A stretch of DNA of 37,194 nt from NCBI GenBank assembly GCA_025351565.1, contig JANXVR010000255.1, positions 1 to 37,194 on the forward strand, given 5' to 3'. Each line of letters starts with the position of its first letter. The stretch's first letter is position 1. Source of the DNA: Actinomycetes bacterium (GTDB lineage: Bacteria; Actinomycetota; UBA4738; HRBIN12). Position numbers and translations under genes: made by a program. This document shows positions 8,245-17,536 of this stretch, piece by piece. The notes below the pieces were generated by a model. It ran no database searches and had not been told where the DNA came from. It was given only the letters and a program-made list of their open reading frames with translations.

Positions 8245-9468
8245 TCAGGGCCACGACCACTTGACACCGCTGCAGGATGGGTGCCCGCTGGTCGGCTTCT
8301 CGGCGCTCCTCACGACGGTCCACGCGCCCTCCGGGGTCCACATCGCCGCGGTCGCCGTGATCGAGCCTGTGTTGACGTCGACCGAGAGCCACGGTGTGGG
8401 ACCGGAAGCCGCGTCTCTTCCCAATACGAGTACGTGGGTGGGATCGGGGGAGAGCATCGTCCAAGCCGCGCCCGCGACGCCAGCGTCCAGGCTTCTGCCG
8501 GACCAGAACGTGTGCGACCCGGCCCACTCGCACCCGACCCGGAACATCTTGAGGGCATATGACGGGATGATCGACTCGACGTGCGGCGAGTCACCATACC
8601 CGACGACATAGTCATCGGGACTCAGCCACGCCACCTGGGTATCGAGGCCGGTGTCGGTGATCGTTTGCCAAGAGCCCCAAGTCGTCGGGGAGGAAAGCGT
8701 CGCGCCCGAGATGTGGTCGCTGTTGCGCAGCACCTCGAATCGGGTCGGGATGTCTTGCAAACGGAAGATCATCAGCGACGACGTCGAGTTACCCGGATAG
8801 GCGTTGAGGTACCGAGGCGATTGACTCCAGAGCAGGGGCACGTCGACGCGCTGCACACTTGATCCGTCATAGGTCATGACCCGCATCGGAAAGGTGCTCG
8901 TCCCCGTGTTACCCGTGCCCCCGCTTGAGGATTCGGTCCAGTAGAGGCGGATCGGCCCCTTGGGATGGGTGGGGGCGGGGACGAAGATCATGGAGGCGAC
9001 GCTCCAGAACGGGGCGGTTTCGCGCACCGTGAGCACGGACCCATCGGCCCCTAGTAGGTAGAGGATGGTCGAGTCGACGCCATTGCTCTTATTCCCGACG
9101 GCTAGGGCCAGTTCTCTTCCGTCCGGGCCCGCTGCCACACGATAGACATCCGCCGCAGGATGTGACCACAAGATACGCGGCTGCCCACCACCCTGCGGAA
9201 CGGCAGACAGATGCTTCGTGTCGTCGTGAAGAAGAGTTCCGGGCGCGAGACGGGGCGCGGGCCATCGCAACCCGGCGAGGGGTCCGGCATCGCCCGGAAG
9301 CGGCATGCTGGAGGGCGATGGGCTTCCTGAACCCGCTGACGTCGCAGCGGGCGACAACGAGAGTGCTGACGGTGGGGTGGCTGAGCATGCGCTCAGAGCC
9401 GGGAACAGCGCGAGAACCGCCATGGTGAACGCTCTCCTCGGCAAGCCGCCAGCACTTCCAAGGATCAC
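8245..9468 (-). CDS. Secreted lipoprotein of unknown function
   Basis: N-terminus ...PRRAFTMAVLALFPALSACSATPPS with lipobox LSAC and a Ser/Pro/Ala-rich linker; GTGA overlap with the upstream gene. Confidence 0.7.
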   Translation of the reverse strand: MILGSAGGLPRRAFTMAVLALFPALSACSATPPSALSLSPAATSAGSGSPSPSSMPLPGDAGPLAGLRWPAPRLAPGTLLHDDTKHLSAVPQGGGQPRILWSHPAADVYRVAAGPDGRELALAVGNKSNGVDSTILYLLGADGSVLTVRETAPFWSVASMIFVPAPTHPKGPIRLYWTESSSGGTGNTGTSTFPMRVMTYDGSSVQRVDVPLLWSQSPRYLNAYPGNSTSSLMIFRLQDIPTRFEVLRNSDHISGATLSSPTTWGSWQTITDTGLDTQVAWLSPDDYVVGYGDSPHVESIIPSYALKMFRVGCEWAGSHTFWSGRSLDAGVAGAAWTMLSPDPTHVLVLGRDAASGPTPWLSVDVNTGSITATAAMWTPEGAWTVVRSAEKPTSGHPSCSGVKWSWP

Positions 9469-10414
9469 GGTTTGGTGTAGTGCACGAGGTTGTCAGGCCC
9501 GGGAGACCAGCTCTTGTTATCCGTGGAGTTGACCCATTGGTATTTCACACCGTTTACCGAAGGTGCGGGAAGCCTGATGCACCCGAAGGTGGGAGTGGTT
9601 GAGAAGTCATGCGCATTGATCCCGCCGTGGATTTCGAACGCGTTCCGATGAGTGCCGGACTGGCTAGCGCCTGAATACACGTCCCAAGGGTCAAGAGGGA
9701 ACTTTCCCGGGTAGTAGGTGTCGGTCGTGTCCTTGATGAACCCGATCTTGGTGCCATATTTCCAGCCCCAATGGAAGTGGCCCAGGCCGCTCGGGGTCGA
9801 ACTTGCCCAGTCACCGTTCGGAATTGGTCCTTGGTTCACAATCCAGTGGTCGGCAGGGATGTTGTCGCCGCTTCTTGCCGGATACGTGTACGAGTATGTC
9901 GGCTTGGCAATCCCGTTGACGAACTGGGTGACGTGGTTAAAGAGCCAGGCGCAGTAGCCGTGGTATACGACCGTGGCGGTGCCAATACAGGAAGAATCGG
10001 CGGGGTAAAGGTTGAAGTCGTTCCATCCGTAAAGTCCCGTCCAGTTCGATGGCATGCCAAGCGCCGTGGTCGACAGCCCGGCCGCCTGCGCTCCCGCGAA
10101 TGAGTTCGCCACTGCTGCTCCCTCGGCCTCCATCTCCGTCGTGCTGAAGCCTTTGGCCTGAAGTTGTGCCCAGGTTACGCCGCACAACACGGCGCCGGCG
10201 CATCTGTCTGAGGGCGAGGCCTTTGTGGTGTCCTGGTACCCGGTCGGAACCTGGCAAGCCGCAGTGAGCCCGGCGGGATTGCCGTCTTGCTCACAGACTC
10301 CTGAGATCCACGGGGGTGAGGTGCTCCTGCGGCTAAAGCGGCTGCTCCCAACGGGAGAACCGCCACCGCCAAAACCGCCGCCGCACCAGCAAGAACGATC
10401 GTACGCACCCTCAT
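9465..10414 (-). pseudogene. Secreted L,D-transpeptidase (YkuD)-like protein; signal peptide and mature region lie in different frames (probable frameshift near 10312-10345)
   Basis: Signal peptide MRVRTIVLAGAAAVLAVAVLPLGAAALAAG (from 10414) is in the frame of track ORF 10175..10459. The mature frame reads ...WISGVCEQDGNPAGLTAACQVPTGYQDTTKASPSDRCAGAVLCGVTW... into track ORF 9465..10190, with catalytic-type motif IHGGINAHDFSTTPTFGCIRLP. Confidence 0.6.
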
Positions 10415-10484
10415 CCCCGCCCTCTCTCGTAGTGAGGCGTGAAATTGGAGCCGACCCAAGTTGACTCGAAGCTAACCTCAGGGT

Positions 10485-10514
10485 GTTGTATCAGGGGAGA
10501 ATCCGGATTGTCAA
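10485..10514 (-). promoter_or_regulatory. Sigma70-type promoter for the L,D-transpeptidase-like gene
   Basis: TTGACA (10514-10509), 18-nt spacer, TACAAC (10490-10485) on the minus strand. Confidence 0.5.
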
Positions 10515-10555
10515 GGGAAACAACCGGCGCTCGGCCCGCTCCGTTAACCTCCGAA

Positions 10556-11392
10556 TCAGGCGAGGCGCTCCGGGTGCGTGTAGACGTTCAGCCGGGCGTC
10601 GCGAACGAAGCCGATCACCGTCATGCCGAACCGCTCCCCGGCTTCGACGGCGAGCGAGGAGGGCGCCCCAACGGCGGACAGGATCGGGATGCCCGCCATC
10701 GCCGCCTTCTGGACCAGTTCGAAGCTGATGCGGCCGCTGACCTGGAGGATGTGATTCGCCAGCGGCAGGCCGCCGGCCATGAGCTGCTCGCCGATCACCT
10801 TGTCGACTGCGTTGTGCCTGCCGACGTCCTCCCTGAGCGAGACCAGATCACCATCGGCGGTGAAGAGGCCGGCGGCGTGCAGGCCGCCGGTTCGTTCGAA
10901 GACCTTCTGCTTGGCTCGGAGCTTGTCGGGGAGCGAGGACACCACGTCGGCAGCGACAACGGGACCGGAGCCGACGGGGGCGCAGCGCACCTGGATGTCG
11001 TCGAGCGCCGCTTTGCCGCAGATGCCGCACGAGGACGTCGCATAGAAGTTCCGGCGGAGCACCGCGGGATCGAACGGGCGGTTCAGCGTCACCGTAACCA
11101 CGTTGTAGCGCTGTTCGGCCGCGTCCAGGTCGTCGCAATAGGCCACGCGCCGAAGGTCCTCGGGCCGCATGAGCCCCTCGGTGAACAGGAAGCCGGCGGC
11201 CAGCTCGTAGTCCCCGCCGGGGGTTCGCATGGTGACGGCGACCTGAACGCCCTCCTGATCCGGGCCGGCGACCCGGATCTCCATCGGCTCCTCGGTGGCG
11301 AGCGTATCGGGACGTTCGCTCCACACGCCGTCGTTCACCGCGGTGACGCGGACAGGCGCCTGATTCCGTCGGAGCGGTTCGGTGGTTGCCAT
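10556..11392 (-). CDS. fdhD: Formate dehydrogenase accessory sulfurtransferase FdhD
   Basis: EEPMEIRV, LAAGFLFTEGL, SSCGICGKAALDDI, TGGLHAAGLF, REDVGRHNAVDKVIG, SGRISFELVQKAAMAGIPIL. Confidence 0.95.
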   Translation of the reverse strand: MATTEPLRRNQAPVRVTAVNDGVWSERPDTLATEEPMEIRVAGPDQEGVQVAVTMRTPGGDYELAAGFLFTEGLMRPEDLRRVAYCDDLDAAEQRYNVVTVTLNRPFDPAVLRRNFYATSSCGICGKAALDDIQVRCAPVGSGPVVAADVVSSLPDKLRAKQKVFERTGGLHAAGLFTADGDLVSLREDVGRHNAVDKVIGEQLMAGGLPLANHILQVSGRISFELVQKAAMAGIPILSAVGAPSSLAVEAGERFGMTVIGFVRDARLNVYTHPERLA

Positions 11393-11476
11393 CCGCCCAG
11401 CGTAGGGGCCATCGCCGGTTCGGTCCACCCACCGCGGGGAAGTCTGACCGGGGGTCGCCCTGTGCGCAACCGCGGT

Positions 11477-11506
11477 TTGGTTCCTGCGGGGTTCGGGTCG
11501 TATCGT
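11477..11506 (+). promoter_or_regulatory. Possible promoter of fhs
   Basis: TTGGTT (11477-11482), 18 nt, TATCGT (11501-11506) upstream of fhs. Confidence 0.3.
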
Positions 11507-11551
11507 CGGTGCGCCCCGGCCGCTCAGGCCCCCACGGAAGGAAGCAGCCAC

Positions 11552-13222
11552 ATGAAGTCCGGACTCGAGATCGCCCAGGAGGCAACGCTCCTGCCCATCA
11601 CCGAGGTGGCGGCGTCTGCCGGCATCCAGCCCGGCGAACTGGAACAGTTCGGCAGGTACAAGGGGAAGATCTCGCTCGACATCCTGGAGCGCCTGAAGGA
11701 CGGGCCCGATGGCAAGCTCATCATCACCACAGCGATCACGCCGACCAAGGCAGGCGAAGGCAAGACCACCACGAGCGTCAGCCTCACGCAGGGGCTGGGC
11801 AAGATCGGCAAGAAGGTCATGCTCTGCCTGCGGGAGCCGAGTATGGGCCCGGTCTGGGGCATCAAAGGCGGGGGCAACGGCGGCGGGTTCGCGCAGATCG
11901 TCCCGATGGAGGAGGTTAACCTCCACTTCAACGGCGACTTCCACGCCGTGCAGGCGGCCCACAACCTCCTGGCCGCCGCGCTCGACGCCTCCATCTATCA
12001 CGCGAACGAACTCCGGATCGATCCGACGAGCATCACGTGGCCCCGGACCCTGGACGTTAACGACCGTGAGCTGCGCAACACGGTGGTGGGCCTGGGCGGC
12101 AAGGCGCACGGCGTGCCTCGCGAGAACCAGTTCGTCATCGTGGCGGCGTCCGAGATCATGGCGGTCCTGGCGCTGGCCTCGGACCTTTCGGACCTGCGCG
12201 CGCGGATGGGCCGGATCGTGGTCGCCTCGACCTACGACGGCAAGCCCGTGACCGCGGAGGACCTCAAGGTTGCCGGCGCGATGACCGTGATCATGAAGGA
12301 GGCCCTGAAGCCGAACCTGGTCCAAACGCTGGAGGGCCAGCCCGTGCTCGTGCACGCGGGGCCGTTCGGGAACATCGCCCACGCGAACAACTCGATCATC
12401 GCCGACCGCGTGGCGCTGAAGCTGGCCGACTACGTGGTCACCGAGGCCGGGTTCGCCTCGGACCTGGGGTTCCAGAAGTTCTGCGACATCGTCTGCCGGA
12501 TCGGCGACCTGAAGGCCTCGGCCGCCGTGCTCGTCACCACGATCAGAGCCACGAAGTCCCACGGCGGGGTGGCGTTCAACGATCTGGGAACCGAGGACCT
12601 GGGCGCCCTGAAGCGCGGGATGGAGAACCTCTCGGCCCACATCGAGATCGTGCGGGCGTACGGCCTGCCGTGCGTGGTCAGCATCAACAACTTCCCCACC
12701 GACACCGCGGCGGAGGTGGCGCTCATCGAGCAGCTCGCCACCCAGGCGGGCGCGGACACGGTCGTGGTCAACCGGGCGTTCGCCCAAGGCGGCGAGGGTG
12801 CGATCGACCTGGCCAACGCCGTTGTGGAGGCGTGCGAGAAACCGAATACCTTCGACCAGCTCACACCCGAAGGGGCCACGCTGAAACAGCAGATCGAGGC
12901 CATCGCCACCCGGATCTACGGCGCGGACGGCGTCGACTACCTGCCCCAGGCCGAGAAGGACATCAAGCGGATGGACGACCTGGGCTTCGGAACCCTTCCC
13001 GTCTGCATGGCGAAGACCCACCTCTCACTCAGCCACGATCAGCTCCTGCTGAATCGCCCGGCCGGGTTCCGGCTCCCCGTTCGCGGCGTGGTCCCGAGCG
13101 CGGGCGCCGGGTTCGTCGTCGTGCTCTGCGGGGACATGCAGCGCATGCCCGGCCTGGGCAGGACCCCGAACTTCATGGGCGTGGACATCGACGAGACGGG
13201 CAAGACGGTCGGGTTGTTCTAA
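11552..13222 (+). CDS. fhs: Formate--tetrahydrofolate ligase
   Basis: MKSGLEIAQEATLLPITEVA, TPTKAGEGKTTTSVSLTQGL, REPSMGPVWGIKGGGNGGGFAQIVPMEEVNLHFNGDFHAV, GMQRMPGLGRTPN-type C-terminus; GGAAGG RBS. Confidence 0.97.
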   Translation: MKSGLEIAQEATLLPITEVAASAGIQPGELEQFGRYKGKISLDILERLKDGPDGKLIITTAITPTKAGEGKTTTSVSLTQGLGKIGKKVMLCLREPSMGPVWGIKGGGNGGGFAQIVPMEEVNLHFNGDFHAVQAAHNLLAAALDASIYHANELRIDPTSITWPRTLDVNDRELRNTVVGLGGKAHGVPRENQFVIVAASEIMAVLALASDLSDLRARMGRIVVASTYDGKPVTAEDLKVAGAMTVIMKEALKPNLVQTLEGQPVLVHAGPFGNIAHANNSIIADRVALKLADYVVTEAGFASDLGFQKFCDIVCRIGDLKASAAVLVTTIRATKSHGGVAFNDLGTEDLGALKRGMENLSAHIEIVRAYGLPCVVSINNFPTDTAAEVALIEQLATQAGADTVVVNRAFAQGGEGAIDLANAVVEACEKPNTFDQLTPEGATLKQQIEAIATRIYGADGVDYLPQAEKDIKRMDDLGFGTLPVCMAKTHLSLSHDQLLLNRPAGFRLPVRGVVPSAGAGFVVVLCGDMQRMPGLGRTPNFMGVDIDETGKTVGLF

Positions 13223-13245
13223 CGCGGGGATCGGCGCGGCGGCCG

Positions 13246-13650
13246 CTAACGCGTCGGCGGCATGACGCAGAACTCGTTGCCCTCCGGGTCGTGCATGACG
13301 GCCCAGATCTGGCCGTCCTCCTCCACCCAGTTCCGGAGTCTGGCTCCCAGGGCCTCGAGCCGCTCGATCTCGGCCTCGTGGTCGTGGTCCGCAGCCAGGT
13401 CCAGGTGCACACGGTTCTTGCCGGCCCTGTCCTCGGAGACCTCGGTGAAGAAGATGACCGGCAGGTCGCTGTCTTCAGGTGGTTCAAGCATGACGCTCGG
13501 ATCGTCCTCCGGGTCGTACACGCCCTTGCGCGCCAGCCGGTCGAGTTCGGCCTCGTCGTAGGGCGCGACGCCCCATCCCAAGGCGGCACCCCAGAATCGG
13601 GCGAGCGGTGCCGCGTCGCGGCAGTCGAACACGATGGCATCGATGCGCAC
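13246..13650 (-). CDS. VOC (glyoxalase/bleomycin-resistance-like) family protein
   Basis: DAIVFDCRDAAPLARFWGAALGW ... VHLDLAADHDHEAEIERLEALGA ... MHDPEGNEFCVMPP. Confidence 0.85.
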   Translation of the reverse strand: MRIDAIVFDCRDAAPLARFWGAALGWGVAPYDEAELDRLARKGVYDPEDDPSVMLEPPEDSDLPVIFFTEVSEDRAGKNRVHLDLAADHDHEAEIERLEALGARLRNWVEEDGQIWAVMHDPEGNEFCVMPPTR

Positions 13651-13696
13651 GTGTTCAGAGTGAACCCCGAGGCCCGAACGCGCAACCCGCGAAGCG

Positions 13697-14341
13697 TCAG
13701 GAGATGCGCATCTGGAACGCCGTTTGGCCCTCGCGAAGCAGCTGCTCAGCGCGTCCGCGCACGGCGGTCACCTCATCCACCAAGGCGGCTCTTGCGACGT
13801 CGTCCTTGATGGCTGCGGCGTTGATCTCGACGTTCGCCATGGCGCAGACGACGGCGGCGTAGGCGCACGCCGCCCCGGAGAACCCATCGGATGCCGCTGC
13901 TGGGTTGCCGGTGGCGGTGGCTTCCAGCGCCAGCTCCATCAGGGCCACCGCTCTGCGGGAGATCTCCATCGGCACGGAGGCCGCGTCGAGGTACCCGGCC
14001 TGGATCGCCGGGCTTCGCGCGCCCTTCTCCTGGTCGGTTCCCTTGGGCATCTTGAACGCGGCCATGACCCCGTCGAACGCATGGGCGTCGCGGTCTGCCA
14101 GGTCCAGGAAGGCACGCCGCGCCGCGTCGCCTTCCGCGATGAGGACTTGCATGCGGTCCGCCACGCCGGCGAACTCGTCCTTGCCGACGGTGAGACGCCC
14201 GACCATCGCGATCAAAGCTCCCGCGGCCGCCGCGACGACACCGGCCACCGCTCCCCCACCCGGGGTCGGCGAATCGGACCCGAGCACTTCTAAGTAGCCG
14301 CCGATCGTCTGTTCCGCCGTGGTCGCTGCATCCTGGGTCAC
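13697..14341 (-). CDS. Formimidoyl-THF cyclodeaminase / methenyl-THF cyclohydrolase-like (FchA/FTCD-C family)
   Basis: TIGGYLEVLGSDSPTPGGGAVAGVVAAAAGALIAMVGRLTVGK, typical of the family; overlaps ftcD. Confidence 0.9.
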   Translation of the reverse strand: MTQDAATTAEQTIGGYLEVLGSDSPTPGGGAVAGVVAAAAGALIAMVGRLTVGKDEFAGVADRMQVLIAEGDAARRAFLDLADRDAHAFDGVMAAFKMPKGTDQEKGARSPAIQAGYLDAASVPMEISRRAVALMELALEATATGNPAAASDGFSGAACAYAAVVCAMANVEINAAAIKDDVARAALVDEVTAVRGRAEQLLREGQTAFQMRIS

Positions 14342-15243
14342 TGGTCCTCCTCAACGAGGCGTTCGAGTATCTGGGTATCCGCATGAAACCCGGTCAGCCG
14401 AAGTCGGTCTACGTCTCCGTCCCCGAGTGCCGCAGCAGGGACCACGCCGACGATCTCGGAATCGAGCACATCCATCCGGGCTGCCCGGGCCCTGGAGGCG
14501 ACGGCATCGTACGCCGCGCGAAGCCCGGTCACCTCGTGGTCGACCAGGTTCATCGAGACCGTGACGATCCCGCCACGCTCCGGAACCGCGAAGCCGATCG
14601 CGCGAAGGGCGGGCAGACCGCCGGAGGATTCGCGGATCTGGCGAGCGATATCCTTGGCCACCGACTCGTCTGTGCCGTCCAGGTAGATGTTGAATGCCAC
14701 CAGCGGCTTCCGCGCGCCCACGGCCGTCGCTCCCGCCCGCCCGAGCAGGTGGGGCCCGAAGTCCGGAAGGCGCTCCCCCGCAGCCACCGCCACGCGGAGC
14801 CCCTCGAACTCGCCCTTGCGCACCACGGCCAACGAGGATCGCTCCGGAACCAGCGCCGCTCGGTCGTAGAGGTAGACGGGGATGTCGGCGGCCTTGGCCA
14901 GCGTCTCGCCGAACGCCCGGGCGAGCGTCACCGCCTGATCCATCGTGACCCCGCGGACCGGCATGAACGGGATGACGTCGGCAGCCCCCATCCGGGGATG
15001 GCCGCCGTGGTGCTGGTCCATGTCGATGAGCTCGATGGCCACCATCGCCCCGGCAAGTGCGCTGGCCGCCACGGCTTCCCCGCTGCCCAACACGGTCGTG
15101 TCCAGCCGGTTGTGATCGGCATCGGCCTCCGCGTAGACGACGCGCGCCCCGGGGACGTGCAGCGCCGCGACGATCGCGTCGATCACATCACGCCGGCGGC
15201 CCTCGCTGAAGTTGGGTACGGCGCCGTACAACACATCCGACAT
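14338..15243 (-). CDS. ftcD: Glutamate formimidoyltransferase
   Basis: VPNFSEGRRRDVIDAIVAAL ... EADADHNRLDTTVLG ... DMDQHHGGHPRMGAADVIPFMPVRGVTMD. ATG 15243 preceded by TATCCT. Confidence 0.92.
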   Translation of the reverse strand: MSDVLYGAVPNFSEGRRRDVIDAIVAALHVPGARVVYAEADADHNRLDTTVLGSGEAVAASALAGAMVAIELIDMDQHHGGHPRMGAADVIPFMPVRGVTMDQAVTLARAFGETLAKAADIPVYLYDRAALVPERSSLAVVRKGEFEGLRVAVAAGERLPDFGPHLLGRAGATAVGARKPLVAFNIYLDGTDESVAKDIARQIRESSGGLPALRAIGFAVPERGGIVTVSMNLVDHEVTGLRAAYDAVASRARAARMDVLDSEIVGVVPAAALGDGDVDRLRLTGFHADTQILERLVEEDQ

Positions 15244-15265
15244 GAGCCCGAGGATACGGCCTGGG

Positions 15266-16363
15266 TCAGCCGCGGGGCTTCTTCTTCTCGGGGTCGTAGA
15301 CCGACAACACATCGACGGTCGCGGGAACCGTGCTGCCACCGACCGCGACATCGACCTTCTCCCCGTCCACCGCTACGTCGGTGTCCAGGATCGCCAGGCC
15401 GATCGTCCCGACACGAGGGCTGGACGCCGGTGAGGTCACCACGCCGACCTCCTTGCCGTCCTTGGTCACCGGCGCCCCGTAGTCCGGAGCCTGCTCCCCT
15501 TCGATCCGCAACGTCTTGAAGCGCTTCGGCGGGTTAGCTCCGTGGGCGGCGAGCGCAGCCGCGCCGACGCATTCGGTGTCGGTCTTGATGAACCGGTCCA
15601 TCGAAAGATCGTAGGGCGAGATCTCGTTCGCCTTGTAGTCGACGGCCATGATAAGCAGGCCCACCTCCGTGCGCGCGAGGTCGATCGCGGTGATGCCGAA
15701 GGGCACGCCGCCGGCGGCGATCAGCGCCTCCCAGATGGTGAGCGCATCACCGGGGGCCGAGAGGACCTCGTACCCCTTCTCGCCGCTGAACCCTGTACGC
15801 AATACCCAGGCCCGCACGCCGGCCACCTTCGTAGGCTCCGGCCAGAACCGGAAGTATCCGAGGCCGGAGAGATCGCGCTCGGTGATGCTCTGCAGGGTGG
15901 CCTCCGAGGTCGGTCCCTGCGCCGCGATCAGCGAGTAGTCCGTGGTCGTGTGCTTGATCTGCGCGTCCAGTCCGTCCGCCGTCTCGCGGAACCAGTCCTC
16001 GATGCCGGGAGAGTTGATCGTGAGCCAGAAGTGATCGGGGGCCAGGCGGTAGACGTTGCCCTCGTCGATCATCGTTCCGTCGGCGTTCATCCATGCGCCG
16101 TATCGAACCGAGCCGTCCGTCATGCCCTCCAGCGCGTTCGAGAAGCGGCGCTGGATCATCCGGCCGGCGTCGGGACCGGAGACGTCGTACTTCGACGTGG
16201 AATGCAGGTCCCAGATGCCGGTCGCGGTGCGGATGGCTTCGTATTCGACCATCGGGTCGGTGCCCTCGTGATTGTTCCACGGGTAACCGTCCTCAAAGGC
16301 GATGTCGGCCCCGTGGGCCTCGTGCCAGTCGTTCAGGGGTGAGAGATGGCGCTCTTCGGTCAT
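15266..16363 (-). CDS. GcvT/aminomethyltransferase-family THF-dependent protein (paralog 1)
   Basis: TGIWDLHSTSKYDVSGPDA, GTMIDEGNVYRL, RTGFSGEKGYEVL, PFGITAIDLARTEVGLL, C-terminal NPPKRFKTLRIEG; GGAAGGAA RBS. Confidence 0.88.
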   Translation of the reverse strand: MTEERHLSPLNDWHEAHGADIAFEDGYPWNNHEGTDPMVEYEAIRTATGIWDLHSTSKYDVSGPDAGRMIQRRFSNALEGMTDGSVRYGAWMNADGTMIDEGNVYRLAPDHFWLTINSPGIEDWFRETADGLDAQIKHTTTDYSLIAAQGPTSEATLQSITERDLSGLGYFRFWPEPTKVAGVRAWVLRTGFSGEKGYEVLSAPGDALTIWEALIAAGGVPFGITAIDLARTEVGLLIMAVDYKANEISPYDLSMDRFIKTDTECVGAAALAAHGANPPKRFKTLRIEGEQAPDYGAPVTKDGKEVGVVTSPASSPRVGTIGLAILDTDVAVDGEKVDVAVGGSTVPATVDVLSVYDPEKKKPRG

Positions 16364-16392
16364 CGCGGTTCCTTCCTTCGTCGGGTCCGCGC

Positions 16393-17493
16393 TCAGCTGC
16401 GCGGACGTGTCTTCTGTGGGTCGTAGATGGCCAGCGGCTCGACGGTGGCGTTCACGGTGGCATCGCCAACTGCGACGTCCACCTTCGTGCCGTCGGCGGA
16501 GAGATCGGTCCGGATCATCGCGAGCCCGATGTTCGCCTCCAGCTTGGGGCTGCGGGCGGGCGAGGTGAGCGTCCCGACCTCCTCACCCCCGATGGTGATG
16601 GCGGCGCCGTACTCGGGGAGGGCGTCGCCTTCCAGCCGAACCGTCTTGAACCGGTTGGGCGGGTCTTGCGCGATCTCGCGGAGCTTGTCCTTGCCCATGA
16701 ACTCGCCCTCCGCGTCCAGCGCGACCATCCGGTCAAGGCCCATGTCGTAGGGCGAGGCCTCGTGCTCCTGGTAGTCGTAGCCGGTAACGATCATGCCGAC
16801 CTCGATGCGGATCGATTCGATGACGTCGATGCCGTAGGGAACGGCGCCGGCGGTCCGCACGGCCTCCCAGACCTGACCGGCGTGCTCGGGGGCAAGGAAG
16901 ATCTCGTAGCCCAGCTCGCCGCTGAAGCCGGTTCGGCTGATGATCACCGGCGCCCCCGCGAACATGATCTGCTCCGGGATGAACGTGAAGTACCGCATCT
17001 CGTCGATGTTCGCCCCGGTCAGGGTCTTCACCAGATCACGCGACCTCGGGCCCTGGATCTGCATGCTCGGCGTTTCGGGCCCGATATAGCGCACCTCGAC
17101 GTCCAGCCCCTTCGTGGCGTCGGCGAAGTACTCCTGGCGCTCCATCATGTTCGTCATGACCCAGAGATGATCGTCGGCGAACTTGAAGACCGTGCCGTCG
17201 TCGATCAGCATCCCGTCTTCGTCAAGGAACCCGCCGTAGCGGACCTGGCCCGTCTTCATGCTCAGGATGTCGTTGGTGTGGGTGCGCTGCACCGCCTCGG
17301 CGGCCTCGGGCCCCGCGAAGTCCCATTTGTTCAAGGGGGACAGGTCCCACATCCCCACGCCTTCACGGACGGCCCCATATTCCCTGTCGAAGTCACCCCA
17401 GCCGGTGGTCCAGAGCCACCCGCCCTCCTCGACGAACCCGGCGCCGCTGGCGGCCTGGATGTCGTGGAACGCGCTCTTGATGGGATCGGTCAC
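16393..17493 (-). CDS. GcvT/aminomethyltransferase-family THF-dependent protein (paralog 2)
   Basis: VGMWDLSPLNKWDFAGPEA, GMLIDDGTVFKF, RTGFSGELGYEIFL, PYGIDVIESIRIEVGMI, DPPNRFKTVRLEG. GTG start at 17493 with GGAGG upstream. Confidence 0.88.
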   Translation of the reverse strand: MTDPIKSAFHDIQAASGAGFVEEGGWLWTTGWGDFDREYGAVREGVGMWDLSPLNKWDFAGPEAAEAVQRTHTNDILSMKTGQVRYGGFLDEDGMLIDDGTVFKFADDHLWVMTNMMERQEYFADATKGLDVEVRYIGPETPSMQIQGPRSRDLVKTLTGANIDEMRYFTFIPEQIMFAGAPVIISRTGFSGELGYEIFLAPEHAGQVWEAVRTAGAVPYGIDVIESIRIEVGMIVTGYDYQEHEASPYDMGLDRMVALDAEGEFMGKDKLREIAQDPPNRFKTVRLEGDALPEYGAAITIGGEEVGTLTSPARSPKLEANIGLAMIRTDLSADGTKVDVAVGDATVNATVEPLAIYDPQKTRPRS

Positions 17494-17536
17494 GGTCGTC
17501 CTCCAACGATGGGCCAACGGATGGGCTGGGACCCGG

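Noticed and set aside
10556-13021. 821-aa minus-strand ORF as a single protein
   Set aside because: Only the C-terminal 278 aa (FdhD, from ATG 11392) is real; the rest is antisense to fhs.
13223-13260. Possible bidirectional terminator between fhs and the VOC gene (GCGGCGGCCGC region)
   Set aside because: GC-rich but no convincing stable stem plus U-tract; not distinguishable from background in this genome.
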